This document shows positions 52,984 to 61,365 of a DNA stretch of 64,000 nucleotides, piece by piece (position 1 is the first letter of the stretch; the number at the start of each line of letters is the position of its first letter). Position numbers and translations under genes: made by a program. Below the pieces are notes generated by a model, which worked only from the letters and a program-made list of their open reading frames with translations, was not told the DNA's origin and ran no database searches. Source of the stretch: Streptomyces sp. NBC_00448 (GTDB lineage: Bacteria > Actinomycetota > Actinomycetes > Streptomycetales > Streptomycetaceae); NCBI RefSeq assembly GCF_036014115.1, contig NZ_CP107913.1, positions 8,822,501-8,886,500 on the forward strand. Reading direction: 5' to 3'.

Positions 52984-54414
52984 ATGAACGACACACCCCG
53001 CACGTACGACGTGGTCGTCATCGGAGCGGGCCCGGTCGGGGAGAACCTGGCCGAGCGGACCCAGGCGGCCGGGCTCAGCACGGTTGTCGTGGAGAGCGAA
53101 CTCGTCGGCGGCGAGTGCTCGTACTGGGCGTGCATGCCGAGCAAGGCGCTGCTGCGGCCGGTGGCGGCCCGCGCCGACGCGCGCCGGCTGCCGGGGCTGG
53201 CCGCGGCCGTGGGCGGGCCGCTGGACTCCGCCGAGGTGCTGGCCCGCCGTGACGAGTTCACCTCGCAATGGAAGGACGACGGCCAGGTGGAGTGGCTGGA
53301 CTCCGTGCACATCGACCTGGTGCGCGGCCGCGGGCGGCTCGACGGGCCCCGCCAGGTCGTGGTGGACACCCCGGACGGCGGTACGGTGCGGCTGACCGCC
53401 CGGCACGCGGTCGCGGTCTGCACCGGCACCACCGCGGCGCTGCCCGACCTGCCCGGGCTGACCGACGTACGGCCCTGGACCAGCCGCGAGGCGACCAGCG
53501 CCAAACAGGTGCCCGAGAGCCTGGTGGTGGTCGGCGGCGGCGTGGTCGCCGTCGAGATGGCGACCGCCTGGCAGGCGCTCGGCGCGCGGGTGACCGTCCT
53601 GGTGCGCGGCGGTGAACTGCTGGGCCGGATGGAGCCGTTCGCGGGGGAGATGGTCGCCGACGGGCTGCGGGAGGCCGGGGCCGAGGTGCGGTTCGGGGTG
53701 TCCGTGACGTCCGTGGCGCGCGAGGGTCGCGAGGTGCGGGTCGGGCTGGACGACGGCGGCGAGCTGACCGCCGACGAGATCCTCTTCGCGGTCGGCCGCG
53801 AACCGCACACCGCCGACCTCGGCCTCGACACGGTCGGGCTCACGCCGGGCGACTGGCTCACGGTCGACGACACCTGCCAGGTCACGGATGTCGCCGACGG
53901 CTGGCTCTACGCCACGGGCGACGTCAACCACCGCGCGCTCCTCACCCACCAGGGCAAGTACCAGGGGCGGATGGCCGGTGCGGCGATCGCCGCGCGCGCC
54001 CAGGGCCGGCCGCTGGACGACGCGCCCTGGGGCGCCGACGTCGCCACCGCCGACCACGGCGCGGTGCCGCAGGTCGTCTTCACCGACCCCGAGGTCGGCT
54101 CGGTCGGCCTGACCGCCCAGGAGGCCGAACACTCCGGGCGGCGGGTGCGCGTCGTCGACTACGACCTCGCGCGGGTGGCCGGGGCGAGCCTGTACGGAGA
54201 CGACTACCGGGGCCGGGCCCGCATGGTGGTCGACCTCGACCGCGAGGTCCTGCTCGGGGTCACCTTCGTCGGGCCCGGGGTGAGCGAGCTGGTGCACTCC
54301 GCCACGGTCGCCGTGGTCGGCGAGGTGCCGATCTCCCGGCTCTGGCACGCGGTGCCGTCCTACCCCACCATCAGCGAGGTGTGGCTGCGCCTGCTGGAGA
54401 CCTACCGGGGGTAG
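52984..54414 (+). CDS. Dihydrolipoamide dehydrogenase-like NAD(P)/FAD oxidoreductase
   Basis: 476 aa. FAD motif VVIGAGPVGENLAER (about 11-25), redox-active disulfide Cys45-x4-Cys50 in GGECSYWACMPSK, NAD(P) motif VVVGGGVVAVEMA (about 180-192), second FAD motif LYATGDVNHRALL (about 308-320), and a C-terminal dimer interface with HAVPSYPTISEVW. The last motif keeps the His-x-x-Pro pattern of disulfide reductases only loosely. Compared with lipoamide dehydrogenase of pyruvate dehydrogenase it is diverged, and may reduce another disulfide, mercury or quinone. ATG 52984. Confidence 0.87.
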   Translation: MNDTPRTYDVVVIGAGPVGENLAERTQAAGLSTVVVESELVGGECSYWACMPSKALLRPVAARADARRLPGLAAAVGGPLDSAEVLARRDEFTSQWKDDGQVEWLDSVHIDLVRGRGRLDGPRQVVVDTPDGGTVRLTARHAVAVCTGTTAALPDLPGLTDVRPWTSREATSAKQVPESLVVVGGGVVAVEMATAWQALGARVTVLVRGGELLGRMEPFAGEMVADGLREAGAEVRFGVSVTSVAREGREVRVGLDDGGELTADEILFAVGREPHTADLGLDTVGLTPGDWLTVDDTCQVTDVADGWLYATGDVNHRALLTHQGKYQGRMAGAAIAARAQGRPLDDAPWGADVATADHGAVPQVVFTDPEVGSVGLTAQEAEHSGRRVRVVDYDLARVAGASLYGDDYRGRARMVVDLDREVLLGVTFVGPGVSELVHSATVAVVGEVPISRLWHAVPSYPTISEVWLRLLETYRG

Positions 54415-54517
54415 CCCGGGGGGAGCCGGGCCCCCGGTGAACCCGCTGTCCGCCGCGCCGGGGCCCGCCCTCCGCTCCTTCGTTCCCCGACTTCGTGCCT
54501 CGCCGCTCGCGTGACTG

Positions 54518-55228
54518 CTAGGCGGAGGGCGTCAGTTGGGGGTAGAGGGCGGCCGGGCCGGCGGAGAGGGCCGACTTGACCTGCCGGGCGGTGGCGTCCG
54601 CGGTCACCTCGAAGTCGCCCGCGGCGAAGCCGTCGAGGGCGGCGCGGACGATGTCGGCGGGGTCGGACTTGGGCGCCCGCACGTCGGCGATGAGGTCGGT
54701 GTCGACGTAGCCCATGTGCAGCCCGGTCACCTGGGTTCCCTGGGCGGCGAGTTCGACGCGGAGGGCGTTCGTCAGCGACCACTCCGCGGACTTCGCGGCG
54801 CAGTACGCGGCGCTCGCCGGGAGGGAGACCCAGGACAGCGCCGAGAGCACGTTGAGCAGCCCGCCGCCGCCACCCCGGGCGAGGACGGGGGCGAAGGCGC
54901 GGCTGACGGCGAGCGTGCCGAAGACGTGCGTGTCGAACTCCCTCCGGAAGTCCGCGAGATCGCCGTCCAGCAGCGAGGCACCGGTGGAGATCCCCGCGTT
55001 GTTGACCAGGAGGGTGACGTCGCCCGCCTGCTCGGCCGCCGCGTGCACGGAGCCGGCGTCGGTGATGTCCAGCCGCAGGGGGACCGCGCCGGGCACGGCG
55101 ACCTTCCTGGGGTCGCGCGCCGCCGCGTAGACCTTGGCCGCGCCGCGTTCGAGCAGCGCCCGTACGAACTGCTCGCCGATGCCGCGGTTGCCGCCGGTGA
55201 CGAGGGCGACGGAGCCGTCGATCTTCAT
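54518..55228 (-). CDS. Short-chain dehydrogenase (TetR-linked)
   Basis: 236 aa SDR. ALVTGGNRGIGEQFV (about 9-23), LLVNNAGISTG (about 78-88), the Ser in LSALSWVSLPAS, and the catalytic YCAAKSAEW. The N-terminal KIDGSVALVTGG and C-terminal end without a long tail fit the classical group. ATG 55228 is divergent from the TetR gene at 55354, and the 125-bp gap contains two palindromic operators. The enzyme is therefore probably induced by the ligand of that TetR protein. Confidence 0.9.
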   Translation of the reverse strand: MKIDGSVALVTGGNRGIGEQFVRALLERGAAKVYAAARDPRKVAVPGAVPLRLDITDAGSVHAAAEQAGDVTLLVNNAGISTGASLLDGDLADFRREFDTHVFGTLAVSRAFAPVLARGGGGGLLNVLSALSWVSLPASAAYCAAKSAEWSLTNALRVELAAQGTQVTGLHMGYVDTDLIADVRAPKSDPADIVRAALDGFAAGDFEVTADATARQVKSALSAGPAALYPQLTPSA

Positions 55229-55272
55229 GGGATTGTCCTTCGGTGAGGGGAAGCCGGTGCGCCGGCCACGGG

Positions 55273-55290
55273 GGAAACCGATCGGTTTCC
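55273..55290. promoter_or_regulatory. TetR operator, site 1
   Basis: GGAAACCGATCGGTTTCC, a perfect 18-bp palindrome between the divergent SDR and TetR genes. Confidence 0.8.
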
Positions 55291-55306
55291 TCTACCGCCC
55301 CACCGT

Positions 55307-55322
55307 AGACCGATCGGTTTCC
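55307..55322. promoter_or_regulatory. TetR operator, site 2
   Basis: AGACCGATCGGTTTCC shares the ACCGATCGGT core (55309-55318) with site 1, centred 32 bp away (three helical turns), which would let one regulator cover both promoters. Confidence 0.75.
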
Positions 55323-55353
55323 GCTGTCGAGCCCGGGCGCTAACCTGGCGGGT

Positions 55354-55941
55354 ATGACCACGACGGCGAAGCCCTCCTCGCGTGACCGGCTGCTGGACGC
55401 GGCGGCGGAGCTGATCTACCGGCAGGGTGTCGGCACCGGCATCGACGCGCTGTGCAAGGCGGCCGGGGTGTCCAAGCGGTCGATGTACCAGCTCTTCGAC
55501 GGCAAGGACGACGTGCTGGCCGCCGCGCTGGCCCGGCAGGAGCCGCGGCTGACCGCGCTGCTGGTGCCGCCGCCCGGGAAACCGGCCGCCCCGCGCGACC
55601 GCATCCTGTACGTCTTCCAGCGGTTGGAGGAGGCGGCCGCCTCGCCCGACTACCGGGGGTGCCCCTTCCTGGCGGCGCAGGTCGAGCTGAAGGACCCCGG
55701 GCACCCCGCGAGCGCGGTGGCCGCCCGCGGCAAGCAGGCGCTGACCGACTTCTTCCAGGCCGAGGCCGAGCGCGCGGGTGTGGCCGAACCCGGGCTGCTG
55801 GCACGTCGGTTGGCGATCGTGTACGACGGCGCGAGTGCCCGCGCGGGCATCAGGTCCGAGGTGCTGGACGGCCTCGCGGTGAGTACGGCCGCGCTGCTGC
55901 TGGACGCGGCGGGCCTCGCGGCGGGCGACGCCGGTTCGTAG
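55354..55941 (+). CDS. TetR/AcrR-family transcriptional regulator
   Basis: 195 aa. TetR helix-turn-helix at about 9-55: SRDRLLDAAAELIYRQGVGT, then IDALCKAAGVSKRSMYQLF. The all-alpha ligand domain (about 75-190) contains the C-terminal GVAEPGLLARRLAIVYDGAS. ATG 55354. Two palindromes upstream make it a good candidate for repressing both itself and the adjacent SDR gene. Ligand unknown. Confidence 0.9.
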   Translation: MTTTAKPSSRDRLLDAAAELIYRQGVGTGIDALCKAAGVSKRSMYQLFDGKDDVLAAALARQEPRLTALLVPPPGKPAAPRDRILYVFQRLEEAAASPDYRGCPFLAAQVELKDPGHPASAVAARGKQALTDFFQAEAERAGVAEPGLLARRLAIVYDGASARAGIRSEVLDGLAVSTAALLLDAAGLAAGDAGS

Positions 55942-56298
55942 GCGGGTTCCGCCTCCGGGCTCGACGTACGGCGCCCCGCCCGCTGCGGGCACGAACCACC
56001 CCCCGTTCGGGGCGCGTTGGCGCGGTCGGCGGGCGCGGCGGGCGCGGGGCGCACACCACAGCAGCCACGAGTACGCCACGTGCACGGATCGTGGATCAAC
56101 GCGCTCAAAGGTTGGGGATACATGATGGGCCGGGCCCGGTGGCACGCCCGGAGGGACGGGAGCGTCGTCGGGCCGGGCGGTTGCGGTGCTTTCGGGTGCG
56201 CGGAGAGCGTGCCCCCGGCCCGCACCCGTCCGCGCGTCCGTACGCGTCCGCGCACCCGCACCCCGTAGCCGTTCCGTTGGGCGAGGAGACGAAGTCCC
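55942..56298. other. 357-bp gap before the ABC exporter
   Basis: GC-rich, with repeated GCGTCCGTAC/CGCACCCGC words near its right end (56225-56265). A 49-codon frame from ATG 56122 has no family match that I know and a weak ribosome-binding site, so it is not called. I see no convincing promoter or terminator. Confidence 0.5.
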
Positions 56299-56373
56299 AT
56301 GATCCGCAAGGCCGACCGCCAGCCGTCGCACCCCGACTCCTGCCACGTGCCGGCGACGGCTGACGCCCGGTGA
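56299..56373 (+). CDS. Upstream 24-codon frame coupled to the ABC exporter
   Basis: 24 aa, MIRKADRQPSHPDSCHVPATADAR. GAGGAG lies at 56282-56287, and ATG 56299 has a good distance from it. Its TGA overlaps the GTG start of the exporter (GTGA), so ribosomes finishing this frame could start the exporter. It could be a leader peptide or only a translation-initiation aid. No similarity is known to me. Confidence 0.4.
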   Translation: MIRKADRQPSHPDSCHVPATADAR

Positions 56374-59300
56374 CGGGCCGTACGGAGCAGACCGGCCGTA
56401 GGGAGCAGGCGACAGACGGGACAACCGCTGAACCGGCGGAGCCGGCCGCGAGTTGGGTGCGCCGGCTCGGTGCGTACTGCCTGCGGCACCGCCGGGACGC
56501 CGTGCTGGCCTTCGGCGCGGCGGTCGCCGCCGCCATCGCCACCGCGACCCTGCCGCTGGTGCTGAGGCATGTCGTGGACCACGTCGCCTCGGGCCGAACC
56601 GGGTCGCTCACCGTGTGGACGCTGGTGCTCGCCGGGCTCGGCGCCGTCCGCTTCGCCGGCGGCTTCACCCGCCGCTACACCTCGGGACGGCTGTCGCTGG
56701 GCGTCCAGTACGACCTGCGCAACGACGCGTTCGCGGCGCTGCTGCGGCTCGGCGGCGCCCAGCAGGACAGCCTGCGCACCGGCCAGATCGTCAGCCGCTC
56801 GATCTCCGACATCACCCTCATCCAGTCGCTGCTCCAGTTCCTGCCGAACATGACGAGCAACGCCCTGATGTTCCTGGTCTCGCTGGTCTTCATGGCGTGG
56901 CTGTCGCCGTTGCTGACGGTGGTCGCGCTCGTCGTCGGCCCGCTGCTGTGGCTGATCGCGCTGCGCAGCCGCCGCGACCTGTTCCCCGCCAACTGGCACG
57001 CCCAGCAGGAGGCCGCCGAGGTCGCCTCCGGTGTCGAGGCCACCGTCACCGGCGTGCGGGTGGTCAAGGGCTTCGGGCAGGAGCAGCGCGAACTGCTCGG
57101 CCTGGAGCGGCGTGCCCGGCGGCTGTTCTCCTCGCGGCTGCGGGTCGTGCGCTACAACAGCCGCTACAACCCGGCCCTGCAGGCGGTGCCGGCGCTCGGC
57201 CAGGTCGCGGTGCTCGCCTTCGGCGGCTATCTCGCGCTGCACGGCCGGATCTCGCTGGGCACGTTCCTCGCCTTCACCAGCTATCTCGGCTCGTTCGTCA
57301 CCCCGGTCCGCCAGGTCGCCACCCTGCTCACCGTGTGGCAGCAGGCCAGGGCCGGCACCGAGCGCGTCCTCGAAGTCATCGACGAGGCACCGGTGATCAC
57401 CGACGCGCCCGGCGCCCGCGAACTGCCCGACGAGCCGCCCGCGTTGTCCTGGCAGGACGTCACCTTCGGCTACGGCGACGGACGGCCGCTGCTGCGCGGC
57501 TTCAGCCTCGACATCGCCCCGGGCGAGACGGTCGCGCTGATCGGGCCGGCCGGCTCCGGCAAGTCCACCGCGGCGGCGCTGCTGCCGCGCTTCTACGACG
57601 TCCCGGCCGGCGCGGTGCGGGTCGGCGGCACCGACGTACGCGAGTTGACGCTGTCTTCGTTGCGCGGCCGGATCGGGTTCGTCTTCGAGGAGAGCCTGCT
57701 GCTGTCCGACACCGTGCGCAACAACATCGCCTACGGCGAGCCCGGCGCGAGCGAGGAGCGGATCAGGGCCGCCGCCCGGGTGGCCCGCGCGGACGAGTTC
57801 ATCGAACGCCTCCCGCAGGGGTACGACACGGTCGTCGGCGAGCAGGGCCTGACGCTCTCCGGCGGGCAGCGGCAGCGCGTCGCGCTCGCGCGAGCGCTGC
57901 TGTGCGACCCGGCGGTGCTCGTGCTCGACGACGCGACGTCCGCGATCGACGCCCGGGTGGAGTCGGAGATCCACGCGGCCCTGCACGAGGTGGTCCGCCG
58001 CCCCACCACGCTGATCATCGCCCACCGCCGCTCCACCCTCGAACTCGCCGACCGCATAGCGCTGTTGGACGGCGGCCGGGTGGTCGACACCGGGACGATG
58101 GACGAACTGCGTTCCCGCTCGCCGCTGTTCCGCTCCCTGCTGTCCGCGGTCGACGTCCCCGAACCGGAGGTGGAGCGCGCACCGGGGACCGGGGCCGGGC
58201 CCGAATCAGCCGCCGGCGCGGGGGACTTGGGCGGGCCGGCGGATGCCGCGGCCCTCTCCGCGGCCCTATCCGCCGCCGCCGACGACGACGGTCAGGACCC
58301 GGCGGCCGCGGTCGCCGCCTCCGCCACCGCCGCACTCGGCACCGACCAGCCGCGCGGCACCGTATCGGAGCGGACCGACCCCGCCGCCGGGACCGGTCCG
58401 ACCGGTGTGTCCGATCCGACCGGTCCGGCCGACGGGTCCGTGCGGGCCGGATCGCCCGTGCGGGCGGGGGTGCGCGACGGCGCGGAGGACGAGACGCCGG
58501 CCGTCACCGCGGACCTGTGGCGGCGCCCCGACACCGAGGACGCGTCGGCCGTCGGCGAAGTCGCCGCGCTACGGGCCGCGCAGGCGATCTCGCTCTCCTC
58601 GGCCACGGCCGGGCGAGGCCGCGGACCGGGCGGCGGAGTACTCGGCGCCGCCCCGCCCACGCCCGAACTCCTCGCCGGACTGGCGAAGATGCCGCTGCGC
58701 GACGCCGATCCGGAGGTGCCCGCCGACCGTGCCAGGGCCGCGGACCCGCACTTCGGGCTGCGCCCGCTGCTGCGGCCGTTCCGGTCGGCGCTGCTGCTGG
58801 GCCTGGCCCTGGTCGCCCTCGACGCGCTCGCCCAGATCATCGTCCCCGTGCTGGTCCGCCAGGGCGTGGACGACGGCGTGGCGCACCACGCCGGCCGGGT
58901 GCTGCTGGAGGCGGCGGCCGCCGCCGCGGCCGTGGTCGCCGCGGACTGGCTGATCGGTGTCGGCCAGATCCGCACCACAGGGCGTACCGGCGAGCGCCTG
59001 CTCTACACGCTGCGGGTCAAGACGTTCGCCCAACTCCAGCGGCTCGGCCTGGACTACTACGAGCGCGAACTCGGCGGCCGGATCATGACCCGGATGACCA
59101 CCGACGTCGACGCGCTGTCCAACTTCCTGCAGACCGGCCTGATCACCGCGGTGGTCAGCCTGCTCACGGTCTTCGGCGTGCTCGTCACGCTCCTGGTCAT
59201 CGACGCCGGGCTCGCGGTGGTGCTGCTCGGGGCGCTGCCGCTGCTGGTGGTCGGCACCGCGGTCTTCCGCCACCACTCGGTGCCCGCCTACCACGAGGCG

Positions 59301-60518
59301 CGGGAGCGGGTCAGTGCCGTCAACGCGGCCCTCCAGGAGAACGTCACCGCGATCCGCGTCACCCAGGCGTTCCGCCGCGAGAGCCGCAACGCCGAGGACT
59401 TCGCCCGGCTCGCCTGGTCCTTCCGCGACTCGCGGCTGCGCGCCCAGCGCTACATGGCGACGTTCTTCCCGTTCGTGGAGTTCCTGGGCACCCTGTCCAC
59501 CGCGGCCGTGCTCGCGGTCGGCGCCGGCCAGGTCCGCTCCGGCACCCTCACCGCCGGCACCCTGATCGCCTTCCTCCTCTACGTCGACCTGTTCTTCTCC
59601 CCGATCCAGCAGTTCTCGCAGGTCTTCGACGGCTACCAGCAGGCCGTGGTCGGGCTGGGCCGGTTGCGCACCCTGATGCGCACCCCGACCGGCACGCCCG
59701 TCCCCGAACAGCCGCGTGCCGTCAGCCACTTGAAGGGCGAGGTGGTCTTCGACGACGTGTCCTTCGGCTACGCGGGCGGCGGCGGCCAGGAGGTGCTGCA
59801 CGGTGTCTGCCTGCGGATCGCGCCCGGCGAGACCGTCGCGCTGGTCGGCGCGACCGGTGCGGGCAAGTCCACCGTGATGAAGCTGATCGCCCGGTTCTAC
59901 GACCCCACCACCGGCGCGGTCCGGGTGGACGGCCACGACCTGCGCGGGCTGGACCTGGCCGGATACCGCGGCCGGCTCGGTGTGGTGCCGCAGGAGGCCC
60001 ACCTGTTCAGCGGCACCGTGCGTGACGCCATCGCCTACGGCCGGCCCGACGCCACCGATGCCGAGGTGGAGGCGGCGGCGCGGGCGGTCGGCGCCCACGA
60101 GATGGTGGCCACGCTCCAGGCGGGGTACCTCCAGCCGGTCGGCGAGCGGGGCCGCAACCTGTCCGCGGGCCAGCGCCAGCTCCTCGCGCTGGCCCGGGCC
60201 GAACTCGTCGACCCCGACGTGCTGTTGCTCGACGAGGCCACCGCGTCGCTCGACCTCGCCACCGAGAGCAGGGTCACCGCCGCCACGGACGCGCTCACCC
60301 GCAGGCGCACCACGCTCGTGGTCGCGCACCGGCTCACCACGGCGGCCCGGGCCGACCGGGTGGTGGTGCTGGACCACGGCACCGTCGTGGAGACCGGTAC
60401 GCACGCGGGGCTGCTCACCGCGGGCGGGACGTACCGGAAGCTGTGGGACGCCTTCCGGCAGCACGGTGCGTCGGCGACGGTCGACCAGCTCGCGGGGTCC
60501 GAGACAGGGGGGTCCTGA
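56370..60518 (+). CDS. ABC exporter, single-chain TMD-NBD-TMD-NBD with one degenerate ATPase site
   Basis: 1382 aa with two full halves. NBD1 has Walker A GPAGSGKST (Lys398), signature LSGGQ (496-500) and Walker B VLVLDDATSAID, where Asp521 replaces the catalytic Glu. NBD2 has Walker A GATGAGKST (Lys1166), LSAGQ (1264-1268) and the normal VLLLDEATASLD (Glu1289). Each half begins with about six membrane helices, and a Pro/Ala/Gly-rich linker of about 190 residues joins them (about 590-785). Such heterodimer-type asymmetry is known in multidrug exporters. Substrate is unknown. GTG 56370 is coupled to the upstream small frame. Confidence 0.93.
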   Translation: MTGRTEQTGRREQATDGTTAEPAEPAASWVRRLGAYCLRHRRDAVLAFGAAVAAAIATATLPLVLRHVVDHVASGRTGSLTVWTLVLAGLGAVRFAGGFTRRYTSGRLSLGVQYDLRNDAFAALLRLGGAQQDSLRTGQIVSRSISDITLIQSLLQFLPNMTSNALMFLVSLVFMAWLSPLLTVVALVVGPLLWLIALRSRRDLFPANWHAQQEAAEVASGVEATVTGVRVVKGFGQEQRELLGLERRARRLFSSRLRVVRYNSRYNPALQAVPALGQVAVLAFGGYLALHGRISLGTFLAFTSYLGSFVTPVRQVATLLTVWQQARAGTERVLEVIDEAPVITDAPGARELPDEPPALSWQDVTFGYGDGRPLLRGFSLDIAPGETVALIGPAGSGKSTAAALLPRFYDVPAGAVRVGGTDVRELTLSSLRGRIGFVFEESLLLSDTVRNNIAYGEPGASEERIRAAARVARADEFIERLPQGYDTVVGEQGLTLSGGQRQRVALARALLCDPAVLVLDDATSAIDARVESEIHAALHEVVRRPTTLIIAHRRSTLELADRIALLDGGRVVDTGTMDELRSRSPLFRSLLSAVDVPEPEVERAPGTGAGPESAAGAGDLGGPADAAALSAALSAAADDDGQDPAAAVAASATAALGTDQPRGTVSERTDPAAGTGPTGVSDPTGPADGSVRAGSPVRAGVRDGAEDETPAVTADLWRRPDTEDASAVGEVAALRAAQAISLSSATAGRGRGPGGGVLGAAPPTPELLAGLAKMPLRDADPEVPADRARAADPHFGLRPLLRPFRSALLLGLALVALDALAQIIVPVLVRQGVDDGVAHHAGRVLLEAAAAAAAVVAADWLIGVGQIRTTGRTGERLLYTLRVKTFAQLQRLGLDYYERELGGRIMTRMTTDVDALSNFLQTGLITAVVSLLTVFGVLVTLLVIDAGLAVVLLGALPLLVVGTAVFRHHSVPAYHEARERVSAVNAALQENVTAIRVTQAFRRESRNAEDFARLAWSFRDSRLRAQRYMATFFPFVEFLGTLSTAAVLAVGAGQVRSGTLTAGTLIAFLLYVDLFFSPIQQFSQVFDGYQQAVVGLGRLRTLMRTPTGTPVPEQPRAVSHLKGEVVFDDVSFGYAGGGGQEVLHGVCLRIAPGETVALVGATGAGKSTVMKLIARFYDPTTGAVRVDGHDLRGLDLAGYRGRLGVVPQEAHLFSGTVRDAIAYGRPDATDAEVEAAARAVGAHEMVATLQAGYLQPVGERGRNLSAGQRQLLALARAELVDPDVLLLDEATASLDLATESRVTAATDALTRRRTTLVVAHRLTTAARADRVVVLDHGTVVETGTHAGLLTAGGTYRKLWDAFRQHGASATVDQLAGSETGGS

Positions 60519-60663
60519 CCTGGGGGAGGGCTGACCCGACAGGGAGCCGGGGCCTGCCGGTTGAGGGACCGCCCGCCGGTGGGAGGGTCCGCTCCCCGCG
60601 CGTGCCGGATCAGGCCATCCGGGCCATGCCTCCGGTCAGGCCGTCCGGGTCAGGCCGCCCCGG
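60519..60663. other. Intergenic region with a partial dispersed repeat
   Basis: 60556-60600 (GCCTGCCGGTTGAGGGACC and GCCCGCCGGTGGGAGGGT) resembles the inner part of the inverted copy at 51080-51110. GGCCGTCC/CAGGCCG words repeat nearer 60620-60665. No gene, and no clear terminator for either convergent gene. Confidence 0.45.
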
Positions 60664-61365
60664 TCAGGCCGGCGTCGCCGCCCAGGCGTACAGGTGCTCC
60701 GGGCGGCCGGTGTCCCCGTACTTCAGGGTGAGCCGGACCCGTCCGGCCTGTTCCAGGTGCTTGAGGTAGCGCTGCGCGGTGGAGCGGCTGAGCCCCGACC
60801 GCTCGGCGACCTCGTGCGCCGACAGCGCGGCCCCGGTCTCCCTCAGCACGCGCCGGATGAGTTCGGCGGTCGGGGCCGAGTGGCCCTTGGGCAGCGCCGC
60901 CGGCGAGGCGGAGGCGCTGCGCAGCGCGCCGAAGATCCGGTCCACCTGTTCCTGGCCGGCCTCGCCGTCGCCCCCGGACGCCATGCCGTCCACGGTGCGC
61001 CGCAAAGCGGCGTACCCGTCGAGCTTGGCCCCCAGGTCCGCGAAGCCGAACGGCTTGACCAGGTACTGCAGCGCACCGAGCCGCATCGCGGCCTGCACGG
61101 TGGCAACGTCACGGGCCGCGGTCACCATGATCACGTCGGCGCAGTGGCCGAGTTGGCGCATCCGCCGCACCAGGGTCAGACCCGGCTCGTCCGGCAGGTA
61201 GTGGTCGAGCAGCACCAGGTCCACGCGGGTGCGTTCGAGGGTGGCCAGCGCGTGCGCCGCGGTGTGGGCGCGCGCTGCCACCCGGAAGCCCGGAACCTTG
61301 GCCACGTACGCCGAGTTGATCTCGGCCACCCTGAAGTCGTCGTCCACGACCAGCACTTCGATCAC
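60664..61365 (-). CDS. CitB/DcuR-type response regulator
   Basis: 233 aa. The receiver domain (about 1-120) has Asp9/Asp10-type acidic start VVDDDFRVAEINSAYV and phosphoacceptor Asp54 in LLDHYLPDEPGL. The output domain has the winged-helix of the CitT family (about 165-225: RLVL-like RRVLRETGAALSAHEVAERS, then GLSRSTAQRYLKHLEQAG). GTG 61365 overlaps the kinase stop by 4 bp with GGAGGTG upstream. The partner kinase is immediately upstream in the operon. Confidence 0.93.
   Translation of the reverse strand: MIEVLVVDDDFRVAEINSAYVAKVPGFRVAARAHTAAHALATLERTRVDLVLLDHYLPDEPGLTLVRRMRQLGHCADVIMVTAARDVATVQAAMRLGALQYLVKPFGFADLGAKLDGYAALRRTVDGMASGGDGEAGQEQVDRIFGALRSASASPAALPKGHSAPTAELIRRVLRETGAALSAHEVAERSGLSRSTAQRYLKHLEQAGRVRLTLKYGDTGRPEHLYAWAATPA

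Noticed and set aside
56122..56268. 49-codon frame starting MMGRARWHAR before the ABC exporter
   Set aside because: Weak initiation signal, Arg/Pro-rich low complexity and no recognisable domain.
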